A stretch of DNA of 5,375 bases from Candidatus Woykebacteria bacterium RBG_13_40_15. GTDB taxonomy: Bacteria > Patescibacteria > Microgenomatia > Woykebacterales > RBG-16-39-9b. Location: the NCBI GenBank assembly GCA_001816655.1, contig MHCP01000018.1:1-5375 (forward strand), read 5' to 3'. Made by a program: the position numbers and the translations under genes. The notes under the pieces were generated by a model. That model searched no databases. It was not told where the DNA came from and saw nothing but the letters and a program-made list of their open reading frames with translations. Below, in pieces: positions 1 to 5,375 of this stretch. Within the stretch, counting starts at the first letter, position 1. Every line of letters starts with the position of its first letter.

Positions 1-12
1 CATCTGCAAATT

Positions 13-57
13 TCAGCTCACACTAACATTCTGCGGAGGCGAAGGAGGGGTGGTGTC
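13..57 (-). other. DTTPP C-terminal tail, copy 1
   Basis: The last 14 codons plus TGA of the gene at 13-1956 encode DTTPPSPPQNVSVS. It resembles the linker and first strand of an FN3 domain, but the protein stops there. The coding DNA shares a 24-base perfect match with the tail of the gene at 3658-5375. Confidence 0.85.
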
Positions 58-1956
58 AACTACGCCAACATATTCATAAGCTCCATAATCTGGCGCACTG
101 CCGCTCAAAACTATTGAACCATCCGACTTCTTATAAAGCCAGATGCTGGCTCCATTGTTCCAAGTCATAGGAGAGGCCAGAGCAATGGTATTCGTGCTGT
201 AGTTAATTGAAGATATTTGTACCACATTATTTACCGTTCCTATCGCAATCCAATCTGGGAATAAGGTTACCCCTCTTGCTAAGTCAGAACCCCAAGAGCC
301 GTCTTGGAAGTATAGGGCATCCAAAACGACCAATGAAGTAGAATTGCTTCCCGATCCATTGGCTGTCGTGAGATAGGTTCCACCATTAATTGCTGCCGAA
401 GAGGATTGAAGATCCAAATTTGGAAGCGTTTTGCTTGAAGTATCCTCTAAACTCGGATTCGTAAAAAGAGGATTTCCATTGCTGGTTTTCCAGTTATTCG
501 TTTGTTCAAGACAAATCGAATCAGGCGCCCCCCCAAATCTACTGGTAACATCCCTTCCGTATACTGTATAAGAACGACTATCATAGATAATATTATTCTT
601 TAATATATTCCCAAACGTTCCATAGCTGCCATTGTAACATTCTGCCAGAACTCCAGCCTCTTCTTGAGGACAGGTATTATTATAATAAGGAGCATTTTGG
701 CAAGTTTCGTAAAATGGATATCCGTAGCCACTATGGTAGAAAGTATTGTTAAAAACTCTATTATAGACCCCACCCCATCCACCAGCCCCTGGATTCCCAG
801 CCTCTCCAGGTCTTCCCGATCCATACTTAAAGCGTATCCCAGCATTCATGGAACCATAGAAAGAGTTATATCTTACAATCTGTTTTGGGCCGGAAAGATC
901 AAGATTATCTGCCCCTCCGTTGTTGGGGTTAACACTTGCATATCCAAGTCTGTTTCCTTCAAACAAATTGTACATAGCTGGCCTGAGCCAATCATCGGCT
1001 AATTGAACATTTCTATGCCCATATTTTCCTGTATAGCTTGAGTTTGTGTAAAATCCAGGAGTATTAGGGAAGGTACAACTCCCAGAATTTTCTGTATTCC
1101 AAGGTTCATTGTTAAAAACATTGTTTCTATACACCGAGAGCCGAGCGAAGGATTCAAGAGTTGAGTGCCCTCCATACTCGAAATAATTGTTTTCTATGGT
1201 ATGGTTATTTGATTCAGCGTCTGCTCCTGGAGCATAATAGGCGGGACCGATTCTCATAACATCACCGCCCTCTATGCAATCTTCGTAAGTACCACCTCCT
1301 CTGGAAAAAGTGTTTTCATGAATCCAGTTATGATTAACATTACAACCCCATGTACTGCCACCAATGCACAGAGGGAGCATCGAAAATGTTCCTCCATTTG
1401 AAAAGGTGCAATTAGTAATTTCATTGTAGCTTGAATAATGTACAATATAAGCCATTATCCTAAAGTTTAAAAACTTTATCCCGTCAATCTTAATATAATT
1501 ATTGGCAATATAACCGCCAAGATACAGTCCATAAAGATAAGAACCAGAAGACATGCTGAGAATGGGAGGATCAACACTACTGGCGGCGGCATAAATTATT
1601 CTGCCACTACCAACCCCAGTTCCTGAATGACGAGGGGAAATAGCGCCATCATATCTTCCATATATGGCATCTGATGCTGTATAAGCTCCACCCTTTAAAT
1701 AAACCGTATCCCCTGCCACAATATTGGAGTTAGCGGTAGGCAGGGAGCAATAATTAGAGCCTGGATCGGTGGCGCTCTGGCAGTTTGCCCAAGTCGCAGT
1801 TCCCGTTGGGCTCACCCAATAAATATTACTGCCGTCGCCTGCCTGAACATATTGAGAAATTTTGGGTAAAAGCAAAAATGCCAGGATTATTCCTAGAAAA
1901 ATTATTGTTTTATTTCTTCTGGTTTGCTCAGGATAAATTTTTGAAAATTTAGTCAT
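13..1956 (-). CDS. Secreted right-handed parallel beta-helix protein with GAYEY cap and DTTPP C-terminal tail
   Basis: Complete 647-residue protein, probably exported and acting at or outside the cell surface. Residues 1-39 form a signal peptide: basic start (K3, K6, R13, R14, K16), hydrophobic core about 17-31, likely cleavage after VQA (A39). Residues 45-90 (IYWVSP, then GDTVYLKGG) are the usual N-terminal entry of secreted beta-helix proteins. About 150-500 carries repeated Asn-rich coils (NHTIENNYFEYGG, YRNNVFNNEP, YNRVFNNTFYHSG), typical of pectate-lyase-like helices. Residues about 530-610 look like a small beta-rich insert. PDYGAYEY (622-629) resembles the end of 'choice-of-anchor Q' proteins. 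DTTPPSPPQNVSVS is the extreme C-terminus. The chosen ATG is the only Met ahead of the signal peptide; no Shine-Dalgarno is visible. The gene lies 43 bases after the preceding gene's stop, same strand. Whether it is a lyase, hydrolase or non-catalytic adhesin cannot be decided; fold confidence is high, function unknown. Confidence 0.9.
   Translation of the reverse strand: MTKFSKIYPEQTRRNKTIIFLGIILAFLLLPKISQYVQAGDGSNIYWVSPTGTATWANCQSATDPGSNYCSLPTANSNIVAGDTVYLKGGAYTASDAIYGRYDGAISPRHSGTGVGSGRIIYAAASSVDPPILSMSSGSYLYGLYLGGYIANNYIKIDGIKFLNFRIMAYIVHYSSYNEITNCTFSNGGTFSMLPLCIGGSTWGCNVNHNWIHENTFSRGGGTYEDCIEGGDVMRIGPAYYAPGADAESNNHTIENNYFEYGGHSTLESFARLSVYRNNVFNNEPWNTENSGSCTFPNTPGFYTNSSYTGKYGHRNVQLADDWLRPAMYNLFEGNRLGYASVNPNNGGADNLDLSGPKQIVRYNSFYGSMNAGIRFKYGSGRPGEAGNPGAGGWGGVYNRVFNNTFYHSGYGYPFYETCQNAPYYNNTCPQEEAGVLAECYNGSYGTFGNILKNNIIYDSRSYTVYGRDVTSRFGGAPDSICLEQTNNWKTSNGNPLFTNPSLEDTSSKTLPNLDLQSSSAAINGGTYLTTANGSGSNSTSLVVLDALYFQDGSWGSDLARGVTLFPDWIAIGTVNNVVQISSINYSTNTIALASPMTWNNGASIWLYKKSDGSIVLSGSAPDYGAYEYVGVVDTTPPSPPQNVSVS
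35..58. repeat. 24-base direct repeat, copy A
   Basis: A perfect 24-base match (ggaggcgaag...gtggtgtca, plus strand) to 3680-3703. It encodes most of the DTTPPSPP part of the tail. Identity at synonymous positions suggests recent shared ancestry or conversion between the two gene ends. Confidence 0.9.
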
Positions 1957-1999
1957 TGTAAATTGATTTAAAAAAATTACAAAATTGAAAATTGAAAAT
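1957..1999. other. 43-base AT-rich intergenic gap without visible signals
   Basis: This gap lies between the second and third genes. It is almost entirely A and T, with the heptad repeat at one end and an A/T homopolymer run at 1970-1976. No GC stem, Shine-Dalgarno or credible promoter is visible. The short spacing supports co-transcription of the two genes. Confidence 0.6.
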
Positions 2000-2001
2000 T
2001 T
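1981..2001. repeat. Three-unit 7-base tandem repeat (AAAATTG)
   Basis: Units at 1981-1987, 1988-1994 and 1995-2001 read aaaattg, aaaattg and aaaattt on the plus strand. The array runs into the stop codon of the gene at 2000-3553 and fills half of the gap before the next gene. Short A/T heptad arrays of this kind are common between genes in CPR genomes; their role is unknown. Confidence 0.8.
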
Positions 2002-2044
2002 AATTCACTATCACTCCGCTGGGCGCTGAGGGCGGGGTGGTGTC
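2000..2044 (-). other. DTTPP C-terminal tail, copy 2
   Basis: The last 14 codons plus TAA of the gene at 2000-3553 encode DTTPPSAPSGVIVN. It has the same length and pattern as the other tails but uses different codons (gtg ata gtg aat taa at the end), so it is not a recent DNA duplicate of copy 1 or 3. It is closest to the orphan tail at 3558-3602. Confidence 0.85.
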
Positions 2045-3553
2045 GGTTCCCGCTCCTTCGGCTCTTAATGGATGAGGATAGGTATAAGGGGTGTAATAGG
2101 CCGTCCATGTATTCGTGCTTGTGCATTTATAAAGAGTTCCCTCTATCTTTTTAGTATGGGTATGCCCTACATAGTCAGATAGATCATTACAATTCCCCTG
2201 ATTTGTTGCCCAGTAAGCAGTCCCTGTTGTACAGGTAGCAGGACGATTGGCAAGAGTCCCACACCCTATCCCGCTTTTTGTGCAGGAAGGTCCACCATAA
2301 TATCCACATGAACCAATTGCCGCTACACTCCCATCAAAGGCAGCAGAATTATCTCTCCACCAAGTCTTGTTTTCGATCAAAGTAAGGGGGTCATTTAAAA
2401 TTCCTAAACGCATATTGTAATGGTCGTAAGTAATACCAATACCTGTAATTAAAGATGTACCACTCATTCCACCATAATTCCTCCAATAATAAGAGTCATA
2501 TGGACTTTGTACGCAATTAACTCCTCCCACAGTTTTAGAATAACTTAAACCTACACATGATGTTACCATGTAGGCATCATCATTATATTCCTCATAAGTA
2601 ACATAACTGGTTCCACTGCTATAACTCCACTTATTCATAAAGAAATGAACCCTTCCAGCTCGGTTATCGAAAAATTCACCCTGTCCTCCGATACGATGTT
2701 CTCCATAGGCTTCATACCCTATACCAGCGCCTGGATTGTTTTCTTGATTACCATGAATATCATGAGCTTGCGTATAATCACTTGATCCTCTTGCTGATAG
2801 GTCAAAAGTATTATATCTACTAACATATCTATTACCAGCACCACCACTAATGATCATATTGGCATTCCAATCCTCACTTATGTAAATATTATTATCCTCA
2901 AAATACATAGCATACTGGCTACCTGGTTCCCAATACACCACATTCTTACCAGTAGACATCGTTCCCAAAAATCTCCATGCATGAGTGCCATCAATTATCT
3001 CATTGTTATAAGTGACTCCAAAAACAGCCAGATTAAGATAAATAGCCATACGGGTCCTACCGCTATAAGGCAGCGTACCTGCAATCTGTTTAAATTTATT
3101 GTTTGATATAATTACCTTAGTTAAGTGATCTCCAAGATGACTATTATTCAGATAAAGAAGTGCATGAGGAGGTTCCGTTCCGTTGGCTTTCAAATAGAAA
3201 CCATCAAGTTTAAATTGATAGTCATTCGCCGCTGTTGTTGAATCCGCATTAAAGTAGATAAGGAACTTATCGTATGAATATGTTGTAGGTGCTGAGTTGA
3301 TTATGGTTTGTGTCTTTCCTGCCCCAAGAAGTTTTATGCCCTTTGTAATTGTTAAGGTATTATTCCCCCAATTTTCTTCACCTGCTGGAACTCTAACTGT
3401 GTCATTGTAATCAGCAGCTGCAACCGCCGCACTAACATCAGCATATGAAGCACTCGCCGCATTAATTGTAGCAGCAGAAGAACTTTTGGCTAGACCCAAA
3501 ACCCCGAAAAATACAGCCAGAAAAAATATTTTTGTTCTCATGTTAAAATTCAT
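2000..3553 (-). CDS. Secreted right-handed beta-helix protein with Cys-rich C-terminal region and DTTPP tail
   Basis: Complete 517-residue protein with a clear signal peptide: K8 ahead of a hydrophobic core about 9-22 (IFFLAVFFGVLGLA), cleavage near SSSAA (27-28). An N-terminal segment, DTVRVPAGEENW...LTITKGIKLLGAGKTQTII (51-85), is the classic start of a parallel beta-helix coil. Asn-rich turns follow (KVIISNNKF 146-154, FEDNNIYIS 218-226, SRYNTFD 245-251). QAHDIHGNQ (262-270) is a His/Asp cluster in a loop, of unknown role. The C-terminal third has cysteines at 333, 347, 416, 424, 431, 441, 455 and 477, which could form disulfides outside the cell. YTPYTYPHPL (487-496) precedes the tail DTTPPSAPSGVIVN. 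Met1 or Met5 could be the start; both keep the signal peptide, and an in-frame TGA at 3569-3571 rules out a longer form. It lies 104 bases after the upstream gene. No catalytic assignment is made. Confidence 0.9.
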   Translation of the reverse strand: MNFNMRTKIFFLAVFFGVLGLAKSSSAATINAASASYADVSAAVAAADYNDTVRVPAGEENWGNNTLTITKGIKLLGAGKTQTIINSAPTTYSYDKFLIYFNADSTTAANDYQFKLDGFYLKANGTEPPHALLYLNNSHLGDHLTKVIISNNKFKQIAGTLPYSGRTRMAIYLNLAVFGVTYNNEIIDGTHAWRFLGTMSTGKNVVYWEPGSQYAMYFEDNNIYISEDWNANMIISGGAGNRYVSRYNTFDLSARGSSDYTQAHDIHGNQENNPGAGIGYEAYGEHRIGGQGEFFDNRAGRVHFFMNKWSYSSGTSYVTYEEYNDDAYMVTSCVGLSYSKTVGGVNCVQSPYDSYYWRNYGGMSGTSLITGIGITYDHYNMRLGILNDPLTLIENKTWWRDNSAAFDGSVAAIGSCGYYGGPSCTKSGIGCGTLANRPATCTTGTAYWATNQGNCNDLSDYVGHTHTKKIEGTLYKCTSTNTWTAYYTPYTYPHPLRAEGAGTDTTPPSAPSGVIVN

Positions 3554-3657
3554 AATTTTAATTAACCGTCACTCCTGTGGGCGCGGCCGGCGGGCTTGCC
3601 CTTCCGAAGCTAAATCTATTCTTTTTCAATAAACTACAGAATTAAACAAATTATTAT
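3554..3657. other. 104-base intergenic gap
   Basis: This gap separates the first and second genes. Its gene-proximal half is the GC-rich orphan tail (3558-3611); its other half (3612-3657) is AT-rich with no recognisable stem-loop or T-run terminator. An AGGAG lies at 3572-3576 on the minus strand, but 18 bases from the next ATG, which is too far for normal Shine-Dalgarno pairing. No convincing -35/-10 pair was found. Confidence 0.6.
3558..3611 (-). pseudogene. Orphan 3' gene end encoding a DTTPP-type tail without its gene
   Basis: Read on the minus strand, this stretch encodes SFGRASPPAAPTGVTVN followed by TAA. The last 11 residues match the tail pattern of the three intact proteins, with the stop at the same distance (nine residues) after the Pro-Pro pair. 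The frame is open only back to a TAA at 3642-3644 and has no ATG. It is therefore most likely the remnant of a deleted or replaced gene of the same series. The stop lies 4 bases before the ATG of the next gene. A very short peptide from a TTG at 3627-3629 cannot be excluded but has nothing else in its favour. Confidence 0.65.
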
Positions 3658-3702
3658 TTAGCTTACTACTACGTTGGTAGGAGGCGAAGGAGGGGTGGTG
3701 TC
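3658..3702 (-). other. DTTPP C-terminal tail, copy 3
   Basis: The last 14 codons plus TAA of the gene at 3658-5375 encode DTTPPSPPTNVVVS. It follows directly after the CARDB domain (through a GTT spacer), whereas copies 1 and 2 follow a beta-helix cap and a YTYPHPL segment respectively. The tail is thus joined to unrelated upstream modules. Confidence 0.85.
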
Positions 3703-5375
3703 AGTGGTTCCGAGCGTCAAAGTTTCAGTCAAGGTATTGTTGTTTTCATTGCTTTCACCTATACGGTTAATATCATCAACATTAGCTAAAACAGAATGTG
3801 TTCCAGCGGTGGCGGTCCAGGTGGCCGTACCCGTGGGACCGCCGCTGGCTGTGACCGTGACCGAAGCGCCAGGCGCCAATGAATTAGTATAACTATCTGA
3901 CCAAACATACGTCTGGGAATCAACAGTGAAAAGCACGCCGTGGATTATGCCGGCTGGTGTAGGACCTGTTCCTTGATTCTTAATCGTAGCGCTGAAAGTA
4001 ACCGCATTGCCTGTTTGAGGATTGGCCGGAGACCAGGAGATATCTGTAACGATCAAATCAGGCGAATTGGTTGGGCATGCTCCGCAGTCAGAAGGGCAAG
4101 TTGAACAGGTTTCGGTGCCATTGCAGGAAGAGTCACCGCAGTAGGTTAGCGGAGGAGTACTGCCTGTGTATTCATACGCTCCCCTTTCCCAGTTTCCATC
4201 TACTCCACGGGTATTGCCATACATATCAACTGCCGAATCTAATGAACCAAAAAACGCATCAGTTCCACCGCTCCACCATGGCTGAGAAGTAAGGGTAAGT
4301 CCTGATTGCGTCGGTGATGTAAGCCGGAAATTGTTGGTCGTATAATTTTGGAATATACTGCTTAATAGCCCTATCTGCCCAGTCGAAGCGCATATGGTAT
4401 CAGCGCTACATGCGGTGTCTCCCCCGCCAGAGGCATGATACCCCGCCCCAGTCCAATTCCAATGCTCAATTCTGTGAGCATTGTAAAACAGGTTATTGTA
4501 GGTATAATCGTTAGAACTTCCCGTCTGCATGATAAATCTAGTTGACGAGATATCACTATACCTATCATAATCCCCACCAGTATTAACAATGGTATTGTTA
4601 TAGACATACATTCCGTTTACCTGGGTGCCAGCTTTCCATTCTTCAGGCCATGCATCTCCTATTATTCCTCCAGATGAATTAAACCCACCAGCCACCCCTT
4701 GTTGCCCATAACCATTAAAAACCACGTTCCCATAAAATCTAATATTTTCATTTACAGCACTTGAGCCCAATGCAATTAACCCTTGACCTTCATTTGCTTC
4801 CCAAATATTATTTCGGAATATTATATTATCACCACCATAAAATATCTGAACTGTCTGGCCGTGGTGGTCGGGGTCGTGATACGAATATAACAACCCCAAA
4901 CCGTATATGTAGTTTCGTTCAAAAAGCAGATACGAAGAAACACTAATTTGAATACCATCTTGTCCTGAGTTCTCAAGAAAACAATTCTGCACTTTTATAT
5001 GATTCTGCACACTACCAGGATAGAATCTTATCGACAATGTAGGATAGTCGCCATTTGGATCCCACTTATCCTTTATTTTTGAACCATAGGTGTTATAAGC
5101 ATGAACATATTTTATAATAATGTTAGAGGCAGTCTCCTGCCATTCTCCAAATGTAATCACTCCATAATTGGCGTCTTGAGTATTTACTATTTTAAACCCA
5201 TAATCTGAAGAATTCTTGCTTGGTATGGTGTGGGTTCCGTTTCCGTCAATCACATAATAGCCTTTATAAAATGTAATATTCTCAGCAAATACTGCCTGAC
5301 CATCACCGTAGCTGCTACTCCATCCCGTTTCTGTCCCGTGGTCTCCGGTCCCATAGCCCGTAGACATTGCTTTCT
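3658..5375 (-). CDS. Right-handed beta-helix protein with Cys-rich module, CARDB domain and DTTPP tail (5' end outside window)
   Basis: The 5' end is partial: the frame stays open past the first Met (5365-5367) to the window edge (codons for Lys-Ala), and a protein starting there would lack both a signal peptide and the GDTVYL-type helix entry. The true start is therefore probably upstream. Numbering from that Met: Asn-rich beta-helix coils about 25-300 (VQNCFLENSGQDGIQIS, NIIFRNNIWEANEGQG, VYNNTIVNTGG); a cap VDMYGNTR...ERGAYEY (380-400) of 'choice-of-anchor Q' type; a six-Cys module at 409-434; a CARDB-like Ig-fold domain about 435-552 (PDLIVTDISWSP, FSATIKNQGTG, IGESNENNN); and the tail DTTPPSPPTNVVVS (556-569). 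CARDB is a known extracellular adhesion-type domain, so a role in surface binding is plausible; substrate and activity are unknown. First gene of the series in transcription order within this window. Confidence 0.85.
   Translation of the reverse strand, partial: KAMSTGYGTGDHGTETGWSSSYGDGQAVFAENITFYKGYYVIDGNGTHTIPSKNSSDYGFKIVNTQDANYGVITFGEWQETASNIIIKYVHAYNTYGSKIKDKWDPNGDYPTLSIRFYPGSVQNHIKVQNCFLENSGQDGIQISVSSYLLFERNYIYGLGLLYSYHDPDHHGQTVQIFYGGDNIIFRNNIWEANEGQGLIALGSSAVNENIRFYGNVVFNGYGQQGVAGGFNSSGGIIGDAWPEEWKAGTQVNGMYVYNNTIVNTGGDYDRYSDISSTRFIMQTGSSNDYTYNNLFYNAHRIEHWNWTGAGYHASGGGDTACSADTICASTGQIGLLSSIFQNYTTNNFRLTSPTQSGLTLTSQPWWSGGTDAFFGSLDSAVDMYGNTRGVDGNWERGAYEYTGSTPPLTYCGDSSCNGTETCSTCPSDCGACPTNSPDLIVTDISWSPANPQTGNAVTFSATIKNQGTGPTPAGIIHGVLFTVDSQTYVWSDSYTNSLAPGASVTVTASGGPTGTATWTATAGTHSVLANVDDINRIGESNENNNTLTETLTLGTTDTTPPSPPTNVVVS
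3680..3703. repeat. 24-base direct repeat, copy B
   Basis: Second copy of the 24-base repeat found at 35-58, in the same orientation and same reading frame, inside the tail of the gene at 3658-5375. Recombination between the copies would delete the intervening DNA, including the complete gene at 2000-3553. Confidence 0.9.
3712..4065 (-). other. CARDB-like domain coding segment
   Basis: This segment encodes about residues 435-552 of the first gene. It begins SPDLIVTDISWSPANPQTGN, continues with FSATIKNQGTGPTPAG and ends in an IGESNENNNTLTETLTL stretch. That order (DLxV start, IxNxGxxxA turn, VDxxNxIxESNExNN end) is the recognised signature of CARDB, an Ig-like module found in bacterial and archaeal cell-surface proteins. 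The stretch about 3800-3870 is visibly richer in G and C than the beta-helix part of the gene. Confidence 0.8.
4066..4143 (-). other. Six-cysteine linker module between beta-helix and CARDB domain
   Basis: This encodes residues 409-434 with cysteines at 410, 415, 421, 424, 428 and 431 (YCGDSSCNGTETCSTCPSDC and onward). It resembles the short CGDGxCxxxETxxxCPxDC repeats seen in extracellular proteins of several bacteria and archaea. The even number of cysteines suggests disulfide stapling or metal binding outside the cytoplasm; neither is shown by the sequence alone. Confidence 0.7.

Noticed and set aside
1..3. Possible start codon (ATG on the minus strand) of a further gene right at the window edge
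   Set aside because: Only the ATG is visible, 9 bases after the stop of the third gene, with no Shine-Dalgarno and no coding sequence to test.
13..57. C-terminal tail as an LPXTG, PEP-CTERM or T9SS sorting signal
   Set aside because: There is no LPXTG or PEP motif, no following transmembrane helix and no basic end; the tail does not match these known signals.
600..1002. Overlapping open frames at 600-845 (minus) and 664-1002 (plus)
   Set aside because: They lie inside the well-supported beta-helix gene, show no recognisable domain, and their sequences look like out-of-frame readings of it.
1957..1999. Promoter for the third gene (TACAAT-like hexamer next to the ATG)
   Set aside because: The hexamer touches the start codon and has no matching -35; in such AT-rich DNA a match is expected by chance.
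1957..2002. Stop codon readthrough or frameshift into a hidden FN3 domain
   Set aside because: No frame downstream of the stops at 2000 and 3658 encodes FN3-like sequence; the DNA is AT-rich spacer. The stop at 13 is too near the window edge to test.
3579..3601. GC-rich stretch with GGGC...GCCC ends as a possible terminator hairpin
   Set aside because: The arms are only 4 bases, the loop is long, no T-run follows in either direction, and the stretch is explained by Pro/Ala codons of the orphan tail.
3674..4946. Open frames on the plus strand at 3674-3892, 4071-4292 and 4761-4946, and on the minus strand at 4371-4607
   Set aside because: All are shadows of the beta-helix/CARDB gene; that frame explains the sequence with clear domains and they do not.
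3658..5375. Naming any of the three proteins a pectate or alginate lyase
   Set aside because: The parallel beta-helix fold is supported, but no catalytic signature of a named lyase or hydrolase family could be identified by reading.

Overview
The window holds three protein-coding genes in a row, all on the minus strand, so the order of transcription is from high to low coordinates. All three appear to encode secreted right-handed parallel beta-helix proteins with asparagine-rich repeats. I see no RNA genes, CRISPR arrays, transposases or housekeeping genes. Large Gly/Asn/Ser/Tyr-rich exported beta-helix proteins, 'DTTPP' linkers, short AT-rich intergenic tandem repeats and absent Shine-Dalgarno sites are together typical of Patescibacteria (CPR, for example Parcubacteria-type) genomes from metagenomes. 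That placement is an inference; no phylogenetic marker is present. TGA ends one of the genes exactly where TAA ends the other two, so TGA is a real stop here, which argues against the lineages that read TGA as glycine (Gracilibacteria/SR1).

Layout in transcription order. (1) 5375-3658: a beta-helix protein whose 5' end is cut by the window edge. It ends in a 'GAYEY' beta-helix cap, a six-cysteine module, a CARDB domain and a short 'DTTPP' tail. (2) 3657-3554: a 104-base gap containing an orphan 3' gene end that encodes the same kind of tail but has no gene body. (3) 3553-2000: a complete secreted beta-helix protein with a cysteine-rich C-terminal region, a YTPYTYPHPL segment and a DTTPP tail. 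(4) 1999-1957: a 43-base AT-rich gap with a 7-base tandem repeat. (5) 1956-13: a complete secreted beta-helix protein with a small beta-rich insert, a GAYEY cap and a DTTPP tail. The spacing fits a single transcription unit, but no promoter or terminator could be identified.

The most notable feature is the shared C-terminus. All three proteins, and the orphan fragment, stop exactly nine residues after a Pro-Pro pair, following the pattern PP-x-x-P-x-[N/G]-V-x-V-[S/N]-stop. This resembles the linker and first strand of a fibronectin type III domain, but no remaining FN3 sequence follows any of the stops. The same end point is reached with different upstream modules, different stop codons and different downstream DNA. 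This suggests either a conserved C-terminal docking or sorting tag, or a recurrent recombination boundary at which 3' modules are exchanged. Biochemical activities cannot be assigned: the fold is shared by polysaccharide lyases, hydrolases and non-enzymatic surface proteins.
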